Shown here piece after piece: positions 57,901 through 63,800 of a stretch of DNA of 64,000 nt (within the stretch, counting starts at the first letter, position 1; each line of letters starts with the position of its first letter). The notes under the pieces are model-generated. The model was not told the DNA's origin and did no database searches. It saw nothing but the letters and a program-made list of their open reading frames with translations. Position numbers and translations under genes: made by a program. Source of the DNA: Arenicola marina (taxonomy: Eukaryota; Annelida; Polychaeta; Arenicolidae); contig OZ025249.1 in NCBI GenBank assembly GCA_964019135.1, positions 3,038,001-3,102,000 on the forward strand, in the 5' to 3' direction.

Positions 57901-60783
57901 CCCTGTGACCCCAAGGTACACACGCACCTCTGATCCCTGTGACCCCAAGGTAGACACCCACCTCTGTTCCCTGTGACCCCAAGGTACACACCCACCTCTG
58001 TTCCCCGTGACCCCAAGGTACACACCCACCTCTGTTCCCCGTGACCCCAAGGTACACACCCACCTCTGTTCCCCATGACCCCAAGGTACACACCCACCTC
58101 TGTTCCCCGTGACCCCAAGGTACACACCCACCTCTGTTTCTCATGACCCCAAGGTACACACCCACCTTTGATCCCTATGACCCCAAGGTACACACGCACC
58201 TCTGATCCCTGTGACCCCAAGGTACACACGCACCTCTGATCCCTGTGACCCCAAGGTAGACACCCACCTTTGATCCCTGTGACCCCAAGGTAGACACCCA
58301 CCTCTGTTCCCCGGCGCTTGTGTTGTATGAGCTGCGGTAGAAGCCAGCCAAGTTGTCGGTCAGCTCCCCAGAGAAGTGCAGCTGCAGCACGTACTTGCTG
58401 TCCTTCTGCAGAGTCTCCCCCAGCTTAAGCCAGACCTGCTCATGCCCCTCATACTCCAGGCTCTTCACGATGTTCACGTCGCTCTGGGCGCCGGCGCCAG
58501 TGTCCTCCTTGAACAGGGCATGGCTTTGTATGACAAGCTGCTTGCTGTGGAACACAATGAAGTCCTGGGCCTCCTCACACACCAGGGTCATGTTGATGAT
58601 GCCAGTGAATTGGAAGGTGCTGAGATCAGGGTACATAAAGAGGGAGTAAGATTCCGGGACCATGTGGGTCGGCAACAAGATGTCCTTCCAGGGGAAGGGT
58701 TCCCCGTTCTTGGCGGTGGCCTCGGTGGGGTGGGTGGCCTGTGAGCCTGGGATGGGTGTTGGTGCACAGCCCCCACTGGGGGCAGGTCGTGCCAGGGCCG
58801 CTATCAGAGCTATGGCAAATACTACTATAACCACCCCACTCACAATGAGGGCCGCCTTGGTGGGTGAGCAGATCAGCTGTTTACATTTCTGTATCGTGCT
58901 CGGCTCATATACAGACTTTTTCCCAACATGTGGGCCTGCAATAAAACATAAACAAAACCCAGATTAAAGTAACAGAAAGCATGTTTGGGTGATTAGAAAA
59001 CTGAGAGTGCAGGTGCAAACAGGATACCCAAGAGTGTTCGGTGATGATGAGAGAATTCAGAAGTGTTTATGTATTGTGCCAGAGCGGGACAAAGACAGTG
59101 TCACAGTAACATGGAATAATAATACCTTCCAGGGATTAGTAAATTTGGTTTAGATATTTATGATGGAATAATAAACTTTGAAATAAAATATAAAATAGAA
59201 TTATCTTTTAGATTTAACAGAACTAATTAGGTCCTAGTTTCATAAGTTAATACTCTCCACTCTGAGATGGCTCCAGTCACTAATTAATAGGTTCCTGACC
59301 AAAATCTGATCTAGACTTTCGTCTGCCATAAACGAACCTTTTCGCATCAAAATTTAGCAATGAACCATATATTTATATTCAGCAACCTATTCTTTGTTAA
59401 TTTATTACCAATTTGGGCACTGTTGTTACTTGAGATTTCTGAGGTTTTCTGGCTGCTTTGATTGAGGTTTAGGTGCACCAGATGAAATGACTCTGTATAT
59501 GCATTTTTTAAGTATGGATTCTACATCACATCAAGTGATGAGTCATGTTTGAGTAATATTTCTTTTATATAAATGATCAGACTTAATAGTCTGTCATCTC
59601 TGTATAATTTTTGAGAAGCATCATGTAGAAATTGTTTCAGTATTTCAATGTTAAAACCTAATTTGTTTGAGAATATCTCAGCAAGAAATTTGCTTACAAG
59701 CAACCGATTTTGTGACTAAATAAAAACTTGTCATTTGTATAAAATTGGTGACGTATTGGCACAAATTTATATCTCACTGAACTAAAGAAGTTAACAGAAT
59801 TAGTTTGGGGTATCGATTTTATTTGATTAATGTGAGTATTTGTGCTGAAGATGAAAATTTATGTGTGAACAGCAATTGCACACGATGAGTTCAGACGTTA
59901 CAGTCATAAGAATAAGTGTCAAGACTGTATCGTCTAAACATTCAGGCTAAAGGCGAAGTTACCAGACCTGTCTTTAACTTATCATAGGGTGCTGTTAGAG
60001 CCAGGCAGCATTTGCTGTCTTTGTGCTGTTGCAGCGCATAATGGCGCGGCTGGCGCTGATCGAATAAATGTGCCCAGAAAAAGCCCTGACATTGCAAGTT
60101 AGGACAATAAATCATAGTATTTTCCTTCCCGCCAGGTCAGTAAATTGCATAAGAATTCTGGAAAGATCCATATTTTGTCGGCTAGTTAAAAACTGTGCGC
60201 CCTATACGCAAAGATATGCGCTGCAACATCGCAAAGACAGCAAATGCTGCCTGGCTCTAACAGCACACCCTGTGATGCGTTGGAGACAGGCCTGGTAAAG
60301 GGCGAAGAAGCCTGCACCGAGAACTGCTTGGTTGTTATTGTTTCAAGGGAAGGTTGGACACAGTCTGGCAACAACACCTCTACACCCAAGACTTGTATTT
60401 TCCCTCGTCAGTAAATCGATGAATCCTCCAGTCCTGCGGTATGTTTTGCACTGATTATTAATGTAAAAGCGTTGGTTTAAAGCCACGACCAGCTGATAGG
60501 CTTCAAGCCTGATTATACAGCTGTATCAGATGTATGTATGTATGTATGTATGGTTGCCCTCTCCAGTGGGGGCCAAAATGCTGAGGACGAAAAAGCCTTC
60601 GGGCGATGAGTCTAGAAACTGTTAGACAGTTAGTGACAGAGTCCGTCACATAGCCTAGCCGCTTTCGACATTTGTCAGTGTTTGTCAGTGTCGACTGTCG
60701 TTTGAACGAGTTGGTAGGCCCAAATAGATCTTACCTGGTAAGAACGAAACATCTTCTACTTCGTTCATATCGTTGTCAGACAT
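24834..60783 (-). CDS. M1 zinc aminopeptidase, type II membrane protein (19 coding exons)
   Basis: This gene encodes a 978-residue ectoenzyme predicted to remove N-terminal residues from peptides outside the cell or in a vesicle lumen. I built it by joining 19 exons whose GT-AG junctions and phases all agree; the lengths sum to 2937 nt including the TGA. Visible features are a short acidic cytosolic tail (1-42), one membrane helix (about 43-65), a Pro/Thr-rich stalk (66-97), an N-terminal beta domain (about 98-320), the thermolysin-like domain with GAMEN at 372-376, HELAH at 408-412, the third zinc ligand Glu431 and catalytic Tyr494, then a beta-sandwich and a helical C-terminal domain. The length matches animal ANPEP/ENPEP (about 950-970). 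Sequences such as [12 protein letters not shown] recall ENPEP, but the residue before GAMEN is Ala, as in ANPEP and LNPEP, not the ENPEP Thr. I therefore give no symbol. Several N-glycosylation sequons (NMT, NTS, NVS, NKT, NHT, NTT) fit a secretory-pathway ectodomain. The Glu usual after ENWG-x-x-x-Y-R is Met here. Confidence 0.95.
25264..25345 (-). CDS. Aminopeptidase exon 18
   Basis: This exon encodes residues 902-929, [20 protein letters not shown] and then SQFDYDE, matching the conserved LxxLIxxxTxxFxTxxxxxE helix pair. Splice sites are TTTCAG|GTACAA and GACGAG|GTAAAG. Confidence 0.94.
25365..27618. repeat. 38-bp minisatellite, intron 17, about 59 copies
   Basis: The unit is read as ACAGTCAATACACCTGGCTG followed by GGGACACTTTACCCTGTG. 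Two main variants alternate irregularly (ACACCTGG and ACACAGGG). The array starts about 20 bp upstream of the exon 18 acceptor and runs up to the 36-bp array that abuts exon 17, so intron 17 is almost entirely tandem repeat. No intact splice-junction copy is evident in this unit. Confidence 0.95.
27619..27974 (-). repeat. 36-bp minisatellite carrying copies of the exon 17 donor, intron 17
   Basis: On the sense strand, ten units each repeat the exon 17 end and 5' splice site. The true junction is GGGGCATCCTCTACGACAG then GTAGGT, and copies read GGGGCGTCCTCTACGACAG or GGCAG then GTAGGT. Two units are shortened to about 24 bp. In the exon's reading frame a TAG lies across every junction, so use of a downstream copy would add a premature stop. 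Many units also contain CACGTG. Confidence 0.92.
27975..28115 (-). CDS. Aminopeptidase exon 17
   Basis: This exon encodes residues 855-902, [20 protein letters not shown] followed by [10 protein letters not shown] and [13 protein letters not shown]. It matches the Q/DxxxxxxxxxxNxxGxxxxWxFxxxNWxxL region near the C-terminus of M1 enzymes. Splice sites are CACGCAG|ACTGC and CGACAG|GTAGGT; the donor region is repeated ten times in the next intron. Confidence 0.95.
28370..37090. repeat. 45-bp minisatellite, intron 16, about 194 copies
   Basis: The unit is read as CCCAGACCGTTATAAGGGAC, CAGGCCACGGTTCATGGGGT, CTCCA. It is the largest array in the window. Variant units (CCCTGACC, CAAGACC, CCCGGACC, ATATGGG, GGCAACGG) recur in blocks, and a marker variant reading ATATGGGACCAGGCCCC appears at spacings that are exact multiples of 45 bp. 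Because 45 is divisible by 3 and the unit lacks stops, both strands show open frames hundreds of codons long. These are by-products: the exon 16 frame stops within a few codons of the donor. Confidence 0.97.
37111..37278 (-). CDS. Aminopeptidase exon 16
   Basis: This exon encodes residues 799-855. [20 protein letters not shown] matches the NPNLRxxVYxxGIxxGGxxEW signature of the helical domain, and [18 protein letters not shown] matches the following LxxALAxxxxxxLLxRYL stretch. Splice sites are GTTTCAG|CCTCAA and AACAG|GTTTGT. In the true frame a TAA follows the donor within a few codons, so the 45-bp array downstream is not part of this exon. Confidence 0.95.
37707..37814 (-). CDS. Aminopeptidase exon 15
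   Basis: This exon encodes residues 763-799, [20 protein letters not shown] and onward to WMNSVNT. It is amphipathic helical sequence matching the family pattern of a Cys/Gly-rich helix followed by FxxWM. Splice sites are GTGCAG|GCTGCG and ACCAC|GTGAGT. Confidence 0.94.
37918..38936. repeat. 55-bp minisatellite, intron 14, about 18.5 copies
   Basis: The unit is read as ACTGAGACGTGGGGCAGAGC, GTACAGCGGGTGGGCGCCCA, GGGCCCATACACTAT. Copies are nearly identical (occasional GTGAGGC or CCGGTG variants), which suggests recent expansion or homogenisation. No exon or splice junction sequence is evident in the unit. Confidence 0.95.
38993..40080. repeat. Degenerate GTCTGTGACT-type array, intron 14
   Basis: Short units of about 11-17 bp built on GGTCTGTGACT, with ATG or GG inserts, run with many interruptions over 1.1 kb and resume at about 40225-40460. 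They are simple and degenerate compared with neighbouring arrays. Confidence 0.85.
40072..40235 (-). pseudogene. Partial duplicate of the exon 14 donor region inside intron 14
   Basis: Positions 40072-40235 duplicate 40455-40655: both have GTTTGTGATTGAGGTTTGAC, a T-rich tract, a CAGAA-GCTGTTGTA stretch and then exon 14 sequence. In the copy the sense strand reads AGCCGCAGCTGACCCA then GTGACT, so the exon's GCCGCAGCTG is joined to its terminal TGACCCA with about 28 nt lost. It lacks the acceptor and first part of the exon, so it is a non-functional fragment with a donor-like site. Confidence 0.7.
40610..40677 (-). CDS. Aminopeptidase exon 14
   Basis: This exon encodes residues 741-763 ([10 protein letters not shown], ending in TDHMT plus CA of Gln763). 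It fits the family pattern of a helix after the PW motif. The acceptor, TTCCATTAG|CGGTAC preceded by C and T runs, is the most downstream of about 41 near-identical acceptors. The donor is ACCCA|GTGAGT. A broken partial copy of this exon lies about 400 bp further into intron 14. Confidence 0.94.
40680..43055 (-). repeat. About 58-bp minisatellite of exon 14 acceptor copies, intron 13
   Basis: On the sense strand each unit contains a C-rich and T-rich tract, TTCCATTAG and then CGGTACATGCTGAACCTG, which are the first 18 bases of exon 14, followed by ATCTGATAACTCTTACAC. I count about 40 copies besides the true site. Unit length varies (about 56-64 bp) only through the C-run. Use of any upstream copy in the exon frame would encode RYMLNLI and then TGA. 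Confidence 0.95.
43280..43427 (-). CDS. Aminopeptidase exon 13: helical C-terminal domain
   Basis: This exon encodes residues 691-740 ([20 protein letters not shown], then [10 protein letters not shown]). The FxPW motif is standard in the ERAP1_C-like helical domain. Splice sites are CGTCAG|GTCGGG and TTTTCT|GTGAGC; the donor's T at -1 is weak, but it is the only choice that keeps phase with exon 14. Confidence 0.93.
43530..45825. repeat. 37-bp minisatellite, intron 12, about 62 copies
   Basis: The unit is read as CTGGTCTGGTCTACAGACAC then TGAGCTCTCACTATGGA. Variants are TTATTATGG for TCACTATGG, GGCCTA for GGTCTA and CACAGAG for CACTGAG. Most units contain GAGCTC. The short 70-107-residue frames here are repeat by-products. 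I see no exon-junction copy in the unit. Confidence 0.95.
45845..45975. repeat. Short tandem repeat of about 30 bp next to the exon 12 donor, intron 12
   Basis: There are about four degenerate units of the form GTGACCTTGAGCGACGTGGA plus TACATTAGT. It separates the 37-bp array from the exon 12 donor. Confidence 0.75.
46000..46055 (-). CDS. Aminopeptidase exon 12 (56 nt)
   Basis: This small exon encodes [18 protein letters not shown] (673-690) and two bases of Arg691. [12 protein letters not shown] matches the DRAxLIDDAFxLA motif at the start of the helical domain. Splice sites are ACTCCAG|GTGTTG and GACCAG|GTTAGT. The exon is embedded between kilobase-scale arrays. Confidence 0.94.
46146..47900. 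repeat. 15-bp minisatellite, intron 11, about 117 copies
   Basis: The unit is CAGCCCTAGCGCAGA, with variants CATAACGCAGA, CATAGCGCAGA and CATAGCGCTGA. Blocks of variants recur at about 250 bp (for example CAGTCATAACGCAG near 46441 and 46692), which shows higher-order amplification. The 15-bp unit is open in several frames, giving Ala/Val/Cys-rich spurious proteins. Confidence 0.95.
47901..48935 (-). repeat. 33-bp minisatellite adjoining the exon 11 donor, intron 11, about 31 copies
   Basis: On the sense strand the unit is GTGAGCACTGACAGCTGGCG plus ACAGTCCAGCACT. The true exon 11 donor reads CATACG then GTGAGCGACAGTCCGGCAAG and runs directly into the first GTGAGCACT. Each unit therefore keeps the GTGAGC donor core and GACAGTCC sequence, but no clear exon bases. 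The array directly abuts the 15-bp array. Confidence 0.93.
48944..49071 (-). CDS. Aminopeptidase exon 11: FYRVHYD segment
   Basis: This exon encodes residues 630-672, including [17 protein letters not shown], the conserved NPxxxGFYRVNYD junction between the beta-sandwich and the helical C-terminal domain of M1 enzymes. Splice sites are TCGCAG|TGACC and CATACG|GTGAGC. Confidence 0.95.
49250..49375. repeat. Degenerate 54-bp duplication with CRE-like sites, intron 10
   Basis: There are two to three imperfect copies containing TGACGTCA, CAAGACTCACTAGT and CTGATACATTA. No splice-junction sequence is visible. Confidence 0.6.
49452..49537 (-). CDS. Aminopeptidase exon 10: beta-sandwich domain
   Basis: This exon encodes residues 601-630, [18 protein letters not shown] and onward, matching the YxWxVPxxxxT strand of domain III. 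The acceptor is TTTTATCAG|TTACC, which is reiterated upstream at 52-bp intervals; the donor is TCAG|GTAGGT. Phases (one base in, one base out) agree with the neighbouring exons. Confidence 0.93.
49538..49790 (-). repeat. 52-bp repeat of the exon 10 acceptor, intron 9
   Basis: On the sense strand about five units upstream of exon 10 each contain TTTT(A/G)TCAG then TTACC(T/A)GTGGGAG, GTGCCGCTGTCCTA and ATTACGGAG, which are the acceptor and first 38 or so bases of exon 10. TTTGTGTT joins successive copies. The 52-bp period is not a multiple of three, so use of an adjacent copy would shift the frame. Confidence 0.93.
49787..50451 (-). repeat. About 90-bp repeat of the exon 9 donor, intron 9
   Basis: Seven copies of a segment resembling the exon 9 end plus donor (sense TTCACGTCCGACTATGG then GTGAGTG; true exon TTCACCTCCGACTATGG) are joined by G-rich tracts. 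Five intervals are close to 90 bp. Together with the 52-bp acceptor repeats, these account for almost all of intron 9. Confidence 0.93.
50452..50630 (-). CDS. Aminopeptidase exon 9: start of beta-sandwich domain
   Basis: This exon encodes residues 542-601. It contains [16 protein letters not shown], diagnostic of the boundary between domains II and III in ENPEP/ANPEP-type enzymes, then QQRFLYNP. It ends ACTATGG|GTGAGTG. The C-tract acceptor abuts a G-run on the plus strand. The junction is copied seven times in the next intron. Confidence 0.96.
50888..51022 (-). CDS. Aminopeptidase exon 8
   Basis: This exon encodes residues 497-541, starting [14 protein letters not shown]. It is helical sequence following the catalytic tyrosine, and the segment through [20 protein letters not shown] is typical of the end of the thermolysin-like domain. 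Splice sites are CCGCTAG|GGGGCG and CAGCAG|GTGGGG, both phase 0. Introns 7 (173 bp) and 8 (257 bp) are the shortest apart from intron 18 and have no minisatellite. Confidence 0.96.
51196..51330 (-). CDS. Aminopeptidase exon 7: catalytic tyrosine
   Basis: This exon encodes residues 452-496 and ends IFDAISYEK. Tyr494 corresponds to the transition-state-stabilising tyrosine of M1 enzymes (the YxKG motif, whose Gly begins exon 8). Splice sites are GCGGCAG|TTCGAC and GAGAAG|GTAACG, both phase 0. Confidence 0.96.
51700..51867 (-). repeat. 40-bp repeat of the exon 6 donor, intron 6
   Basis: Donor-like sites lie exactly 40 bp apart at about 51707, 51747, 51787, 51827 and 51867 (the true one). Copies read GAGTGGAAAATG then GTATGT, with increasing divergence in two middle copies, against the exon's AAGTGGAAAATG then GTACGT. 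There are four extra copies. Confidence 0.85.
51868..51981 (-). CDS. Aminopeptidase exon 6: third zinc ligand
   Basis: This exon encodes residues 414-451, beginning [20 protein letters not shown]. Glu431 lies 18 residues after the second zinc histidine, which is exactly the M1 spacing. The intron between exons 5 and 6 splits the zinc site between HELAHQ and WFGN. Splice sites are TTGCAG|TGGTTC and AAAATG|GTACGT; the latter is repeated at 40-bp intervals downstream. Confidence 0.97.
52165..52448 (-). repeat. Degenerate repeat of the exon 5 donor, intron 5
   Basis: Sense-strand GTGGCGCACCAG then GTAACACCGCGTCC closely copies the exon 5 junction (CTGGCGCATCAG then GTAACACACCGCG). A second, more diverged copy reads GGCGCACCATGTAGCAAACC. 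Short CGCCAGGTGGCACCCTTG repeats fill the space between. Confidence 0.8.
52449..52603 (-). CDS. Aminopeptidase exon 5: GAMEN exopeptidase motif and HELAH zinc motif
   Basis: This exon encodes residues 362-413. It contains [13 protein letters not shown], the exopeptidase motif that binds the substrate amino terminus, and [10 protein letters not shown], with zinc ligands His408 and His412 and general base Glu409. Methionine follows TYR where animal family members usually have Glu. Splice sites are TTGTAG|ATCAC and CATCAG|GTAACA. The next intron repeats the donor junction. Confidence 0.97.
52612..53172. repeat. 27-bp minisatellite with a CRE in most units, intron 4
   Basis: There are about 20 units of ACGATGACGTCACACAACAG plus CCATGGC. 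About sixteen contain the palindrome TGACGTCA. On the sense strand GCTGTTGTGTGACGTCATCG resembles the exon 5 acceptor region GCTGTTGTAGATCACATCGC, but the AG is lost. Confidence 0.93.
53216..53336 (-). CDS. Aminopeptidase exon 4: start of catalytic domain
   Basis: This exon encodes residues 322-361 (begins [10 protein letters not shown], ends EYPLAKS) plus one base of Asp362. The segment corresponds to the YxxP...FFxxYFxIxYPLxKxD region that leads into the active-site domain of M1 enzymes. Splice sites are CCGCCAG|GTGTCG and TCAG|GTACGA. Confidence 0.96.
53591..53898. repeat. 26-bp minisatellite, intron 3, about 12 copies
   Basis: The unit is GTTCGACACGACATACTTAT plus ACATAA. Internal copies are identical; only the edge copies differ (GTTTCGAC, CGATATAC). 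This suggests a very recent expansion. The array ends about 50 bp from the exon 3 donor, without copying it. Confidence 0.95.
53946..54225 (-). CDS. Aminopeptidase exon 3: end of N-terminal domain
   Basis: This exon encodes residues 228-321. It contains the M1 landmark [20 protein letters not shown], a close match to the segment of animal aminopeptidases that helps shape the substrate pocket, followed by [12 protein letters not shown]. The acceptor is a long pyrimidine tract ending CTACAG|GTGG and the donor is GAT|GTAAGT. The first base completes Arg228 from exon 2 and the exon ends in phase 0. Confidence 0.96.
54449..58301 (-). repeat. 34-bp minisatellite of exon 2 donor copies, intron 2, about 113 copies
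   Basis: On the sense strand the unit is GTGGGTGTGTACCTTGGGGT plus CACGGGGAACAGAG. The last 11 bases, GGGGAACAGAG, equal the 3' end of exon 2, so each unit reproduces the junction CAGAG then GTGGGT. The array begins at the true donor without a spacer. All three sense frames stay open for hundreds of codons, so exon extension into the array would not soon meet a stop. Confidence 0.97.
58302..58935 (-). CDS. Aminopeptidase exon 2: membrane anchor, stalk, N-terminal domain
   Basis: This is the largest exon, 634 nt, encoding residues 17-228. It opens after a TTTTATTGCAG acceptor and carries basic and Cys residues before a hydrophobic helix (about 43-65, rich in V, I, A and L), a Pro/Thr stalk, and the first M1 beta-sheet domain starting near PWKDILLP and ending [13 protein letters not shown]. 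An ATG-like start inside the helix is really GTG, so translation must begin upstream. The exon ends CAGAG|GTGGGTG. That junction is reiterated about 113 times in the following intron. Confidence 0.95.
59943..60314. mobile_element. Foldback (inverted-repeat) element in intron 1
   Basis: Two inverted arms of about 98 bp (59943-60040 and 60215-60314) share, in opposite orientation, GTGCTGTTAGAGCCAGGCAG then CATTTGCTGTCTTTG, with weaker matching outwards. The 174-bp centre has no coding potential. The structure resembles a non-autonomous foldback or MITE-type transposon; I do not recognise the family or a clear target duplication. Confidence 0.55.
60530..60552. repeat. (TATG)n microsatellite in intron 1
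   Basis: About five tandem copies of TATG. Confidence 0.85.
60735..60783 (-). CDS. Aminopeptidase exon 1: start codon and cytosolic tail
   Basis: This exon encodes the acidic N-terminus [16 protein letters not shown] (1-16) and one base of Gly17, ending at a strong donor, CCAG|GTAAGA. The start is chosen because an in-frame TAA lies 21 nt upstream and the next exon's phase (two bases, GC) completes the Gly codon. Position -3 is G. Short cytosolic tails are normal for type II M1 peptidases. The main uncertainty is that no transcript confirms this junction across the 1.8 kb intron. Confidence 0.82.
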
Positions 60784-60810
60784 ATCTGCGCATGCAACAA
60801 TTTATGGCAT
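60776..60810 (-). promoter_or_regulatory. Two minimal upstream ORFs ahead of the aminopeptidase start
   Basis: ATGCCATAA lies at 60802-60810, and a five-codon frame starting ATGCGC (60776-60793) overlaps the main ATG out of frame and ends at the TGA within the second and third codons. They matter only if transcription starts upstream of them. A TTGCATGCGCAG stretch here also resembles an NRF1 site. Confidence 0.3.
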
Positions 60811-63800
60811 AATCTGGTTACGGATAGCCGACAATTATGATTAATTTGTAGCCTTTTTTTCTGCTTCAGCAACAATAAACCGCAGAACAAAACAGGAAGC
60901 GATTCCAGTATACATTGATGCACTGCAGAATGTATCGTTGTGTTCGCAGTTAGAACTTTGATGTCAATATTCGATAGTGCCGCTTGGAGGCGTTGTCGGC
61001 CGAGTTCTGTATCGCCAACACTCACCAACTAATTAAAGCCTATTTCCTTCCCAAAGATGCAGCAGTTAATTTGTTGGGGGGTAAATCCACTGAACAATTA
61101 ATGTTCATTTGCAAGTACATGTAGTAGCAAAATCTGCACATTTTAAAATATTGAAACACAAAGTTACACTATGAAAACCTATAAATAGGCCTAAGAACAA
61201 TAAAACTTTGTTCACGGAAAAAATATTGCTGTATGGGTTTCTTTAATATTATGATGCTGCTCCTAGTGTAATTAGAACAATCGCTTCAGGCAACCTTACC
61301 GCGAAATGTTTTCAATTGTACGTGTTTACCATTTATAATGTGTACCCCACTTAATTTGTTGTACCCGGGAACCCCGACATCATTAATTATGTTCAATTCC
61401 GGTCGCAATATTTTCTAAAGTGCCCCCCCCCCCCCACCCCCCGGTACTTATTGTTATCACTAATATATATTTTATAATATTGTGCACAAATTATGCCTTC
61501 CAAAGTGATCAGAGAAAACCACTACAACACATAGTGAATTGACTCATACAACAATGTTTTGTCTGGAAATTACGTATTTACATTCTTAACTTATAAGTAC
61601 ACATATATTGGATGCAATAAATGTTGCCAATCCCCTATTTTTGGGCTAAAGTAGTGCACATTACGTGGGCCAGGAAAGTGTGGCTTTCTTGTGTCATCAA
61701 CATTTGCACATTACGGCAGGATTCTTTAACTTTTAACATGTGATGACACATCTTTTTCTCGTCGAGTTAACATTTACACAGTCAGACAATGTATCCAGAA
61801 AGTGTTTCCGAAATGTTTCGAAAATCGTAATGAAAGTACATGAAGTAAAATATTGCTGCATGAGTACCTTTTACTTCTACTAACTGCATGTACCGGGCAA
61901 ATTCGCGTGTGTAAGCGACAAGCTCAAACATTTGTCAAAGCCGGGCAGCGTGACAGTTTCGCGATTTCTTTTTGCGACACCACCCCTCATTGAAATAAAT
62001 CTGAGGTATTATAATTGGTGGACCAGTGGCCGGTCTACTCGCGGGGGGTACCACTTATCTCACCCCCCCCCCACCCCCCCACCCCCCTTCAGCAACCCCT
62101 TGATATCAGCCTATGGTCTTCCACTTCTCACCGTCTCTCCTTACTAGCCTATATGGTATTAATAGGACCAAAATAAGAATATCATCTAATAATAATATAA
62201 AATTATAATATAGCTTGATGTGATGGTATTCGCTCGCGGGCTTTCAAATGATAAAGTAAAAACTGTATCAGATTTTAAATATAAGAGAGTGTGGCTTTCC
62301 TGTGCGCTACGTTGTTGCAATTCGTGTGATTTGATTGGTTACTCGTGGTGTAGGGCATACGTTATCCGTATCATTTCGTTCAGATGGCATGCGTTATTTT
62401 TTCCATAACTTTTCCCTGCATAACACTACCTGACGAGAAATCACTACAAGTTGCGATCATCGCAATATTTAAGAAGAACTATTTGCGAAAAATCGTAGCT
62501 GCGAAAAATCGCAAGTTCCTATTCTCGAAAGTTTTGCGATTTATCGCAGCTACGAAGTTTCGCAAGTAGTTTTTCGCGGTTGTCAGGGATAATTTTCTCG
62601 TAGCAACTGGTCTAAACGAACGCGCGCTTTTTTGCAGCGGAGGATATTAACATGTATTGGGCATTCCCATTTAGTATTTGCAAATGTGAATAGATATAAA
62701 ACTCCAGAAATATGACTGAGGGGGGTGGGGGGGGGGACTGGCAAATATGTCTGAGGCTGAAAGCGGAGCCTCTGTGTCTATACCCCCTCCCCTCACATGT
62801 ACTGCGTAGATCTACAGTGCCGAACATTGTGATGGGCGGACATCAGGCCCAAATTTAAATTAAGCTCAGGACAATATGCGACTATTCTATACCTATGGTA
62901 TGGCATGTTTAACAATATCAAGGCAAAGTAAGCTAAACGACTTACGCATATTAGCCTAACTTACATTGGCAAGCGTAAGTGACGCTGTCGTCGTCGTATG
63001 TTGCAGATTTATATAGTATCCAATATCATGAATAGATCTACGAGACACGGTCACGGGTGGGACGCTTGGTCATGGTAATCCACTAGCACAGACCATGACA
63101 CTATCTCAGGTTATTAAAGATCTTGTAAAATTGTAATCCATTAATTAGACTTTAGCACTGAGGCACTTTGACAACTGACGCCGTGACGGCGCGACTAAAC
63201 GTGTCATGCTTCCAACCTAAACCACTCAAATGAGTGTAGGAGGCTTTTAGTAACTTAGTTTTTCGCGTGTTGATACCACTGTATACATGGTATACATGGT
63301 GTAGCAGAAACAAATCTTTACAACGTGCACTCGCGCCATTACTTGAAACAGAGTATGGGTAGTCTCTGTGACATAACACGTACGTGAACATGAACGAAAG
63401 CGCACATTTCCACGAAAAATGGCAAGAAATAAGTGAGCCCAATCTTCTGAATCTTGAATCTTTCAATTTGCCGATTCAATCCTCATTAACTAAATTAATC
63501 AACCTCCGGGGGCAGGCAGGCGACACAACTCGCATGCCGGCCCCCAGGGGCGGATTAATTTAGCATATATATATGATCAGAGATTATTCCCTATAGTATA
63601 CGATCTCTGACATGCCGGCCCCAACTCAGTCAGTCGGAATCACATTTTGTAATAGGGCTGTACAGTCACTTCGGGATCTTATCGAGACCCCACGAGACAG
63701 GGATACCTATGCTCTGCGTCAATGCCTAGCATCAGCAGCCTGTAGGTGCTGCCTACCTTCCGGTTGTTTGCCTTCGCTCGCCTCACACACAAGATCGGCT

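Noticed and set aside
58175..58843. A start codon within the membrane helix (beginning SGVVIVVF)
   Set aside because: That codon is GTG and the frame continues upstream to a good acceptor. An ATG exon with matching phase exists at 60735-60783.
24834..60783. Assigning the gene as ENPEP (glutamyl aminopeptidase)
   Set aside because: Several segments resemble ENPEP, but the residue before GAMEN is Ala rather than the Thr of ENPEP, so the paralogue is unresolved without a tree.
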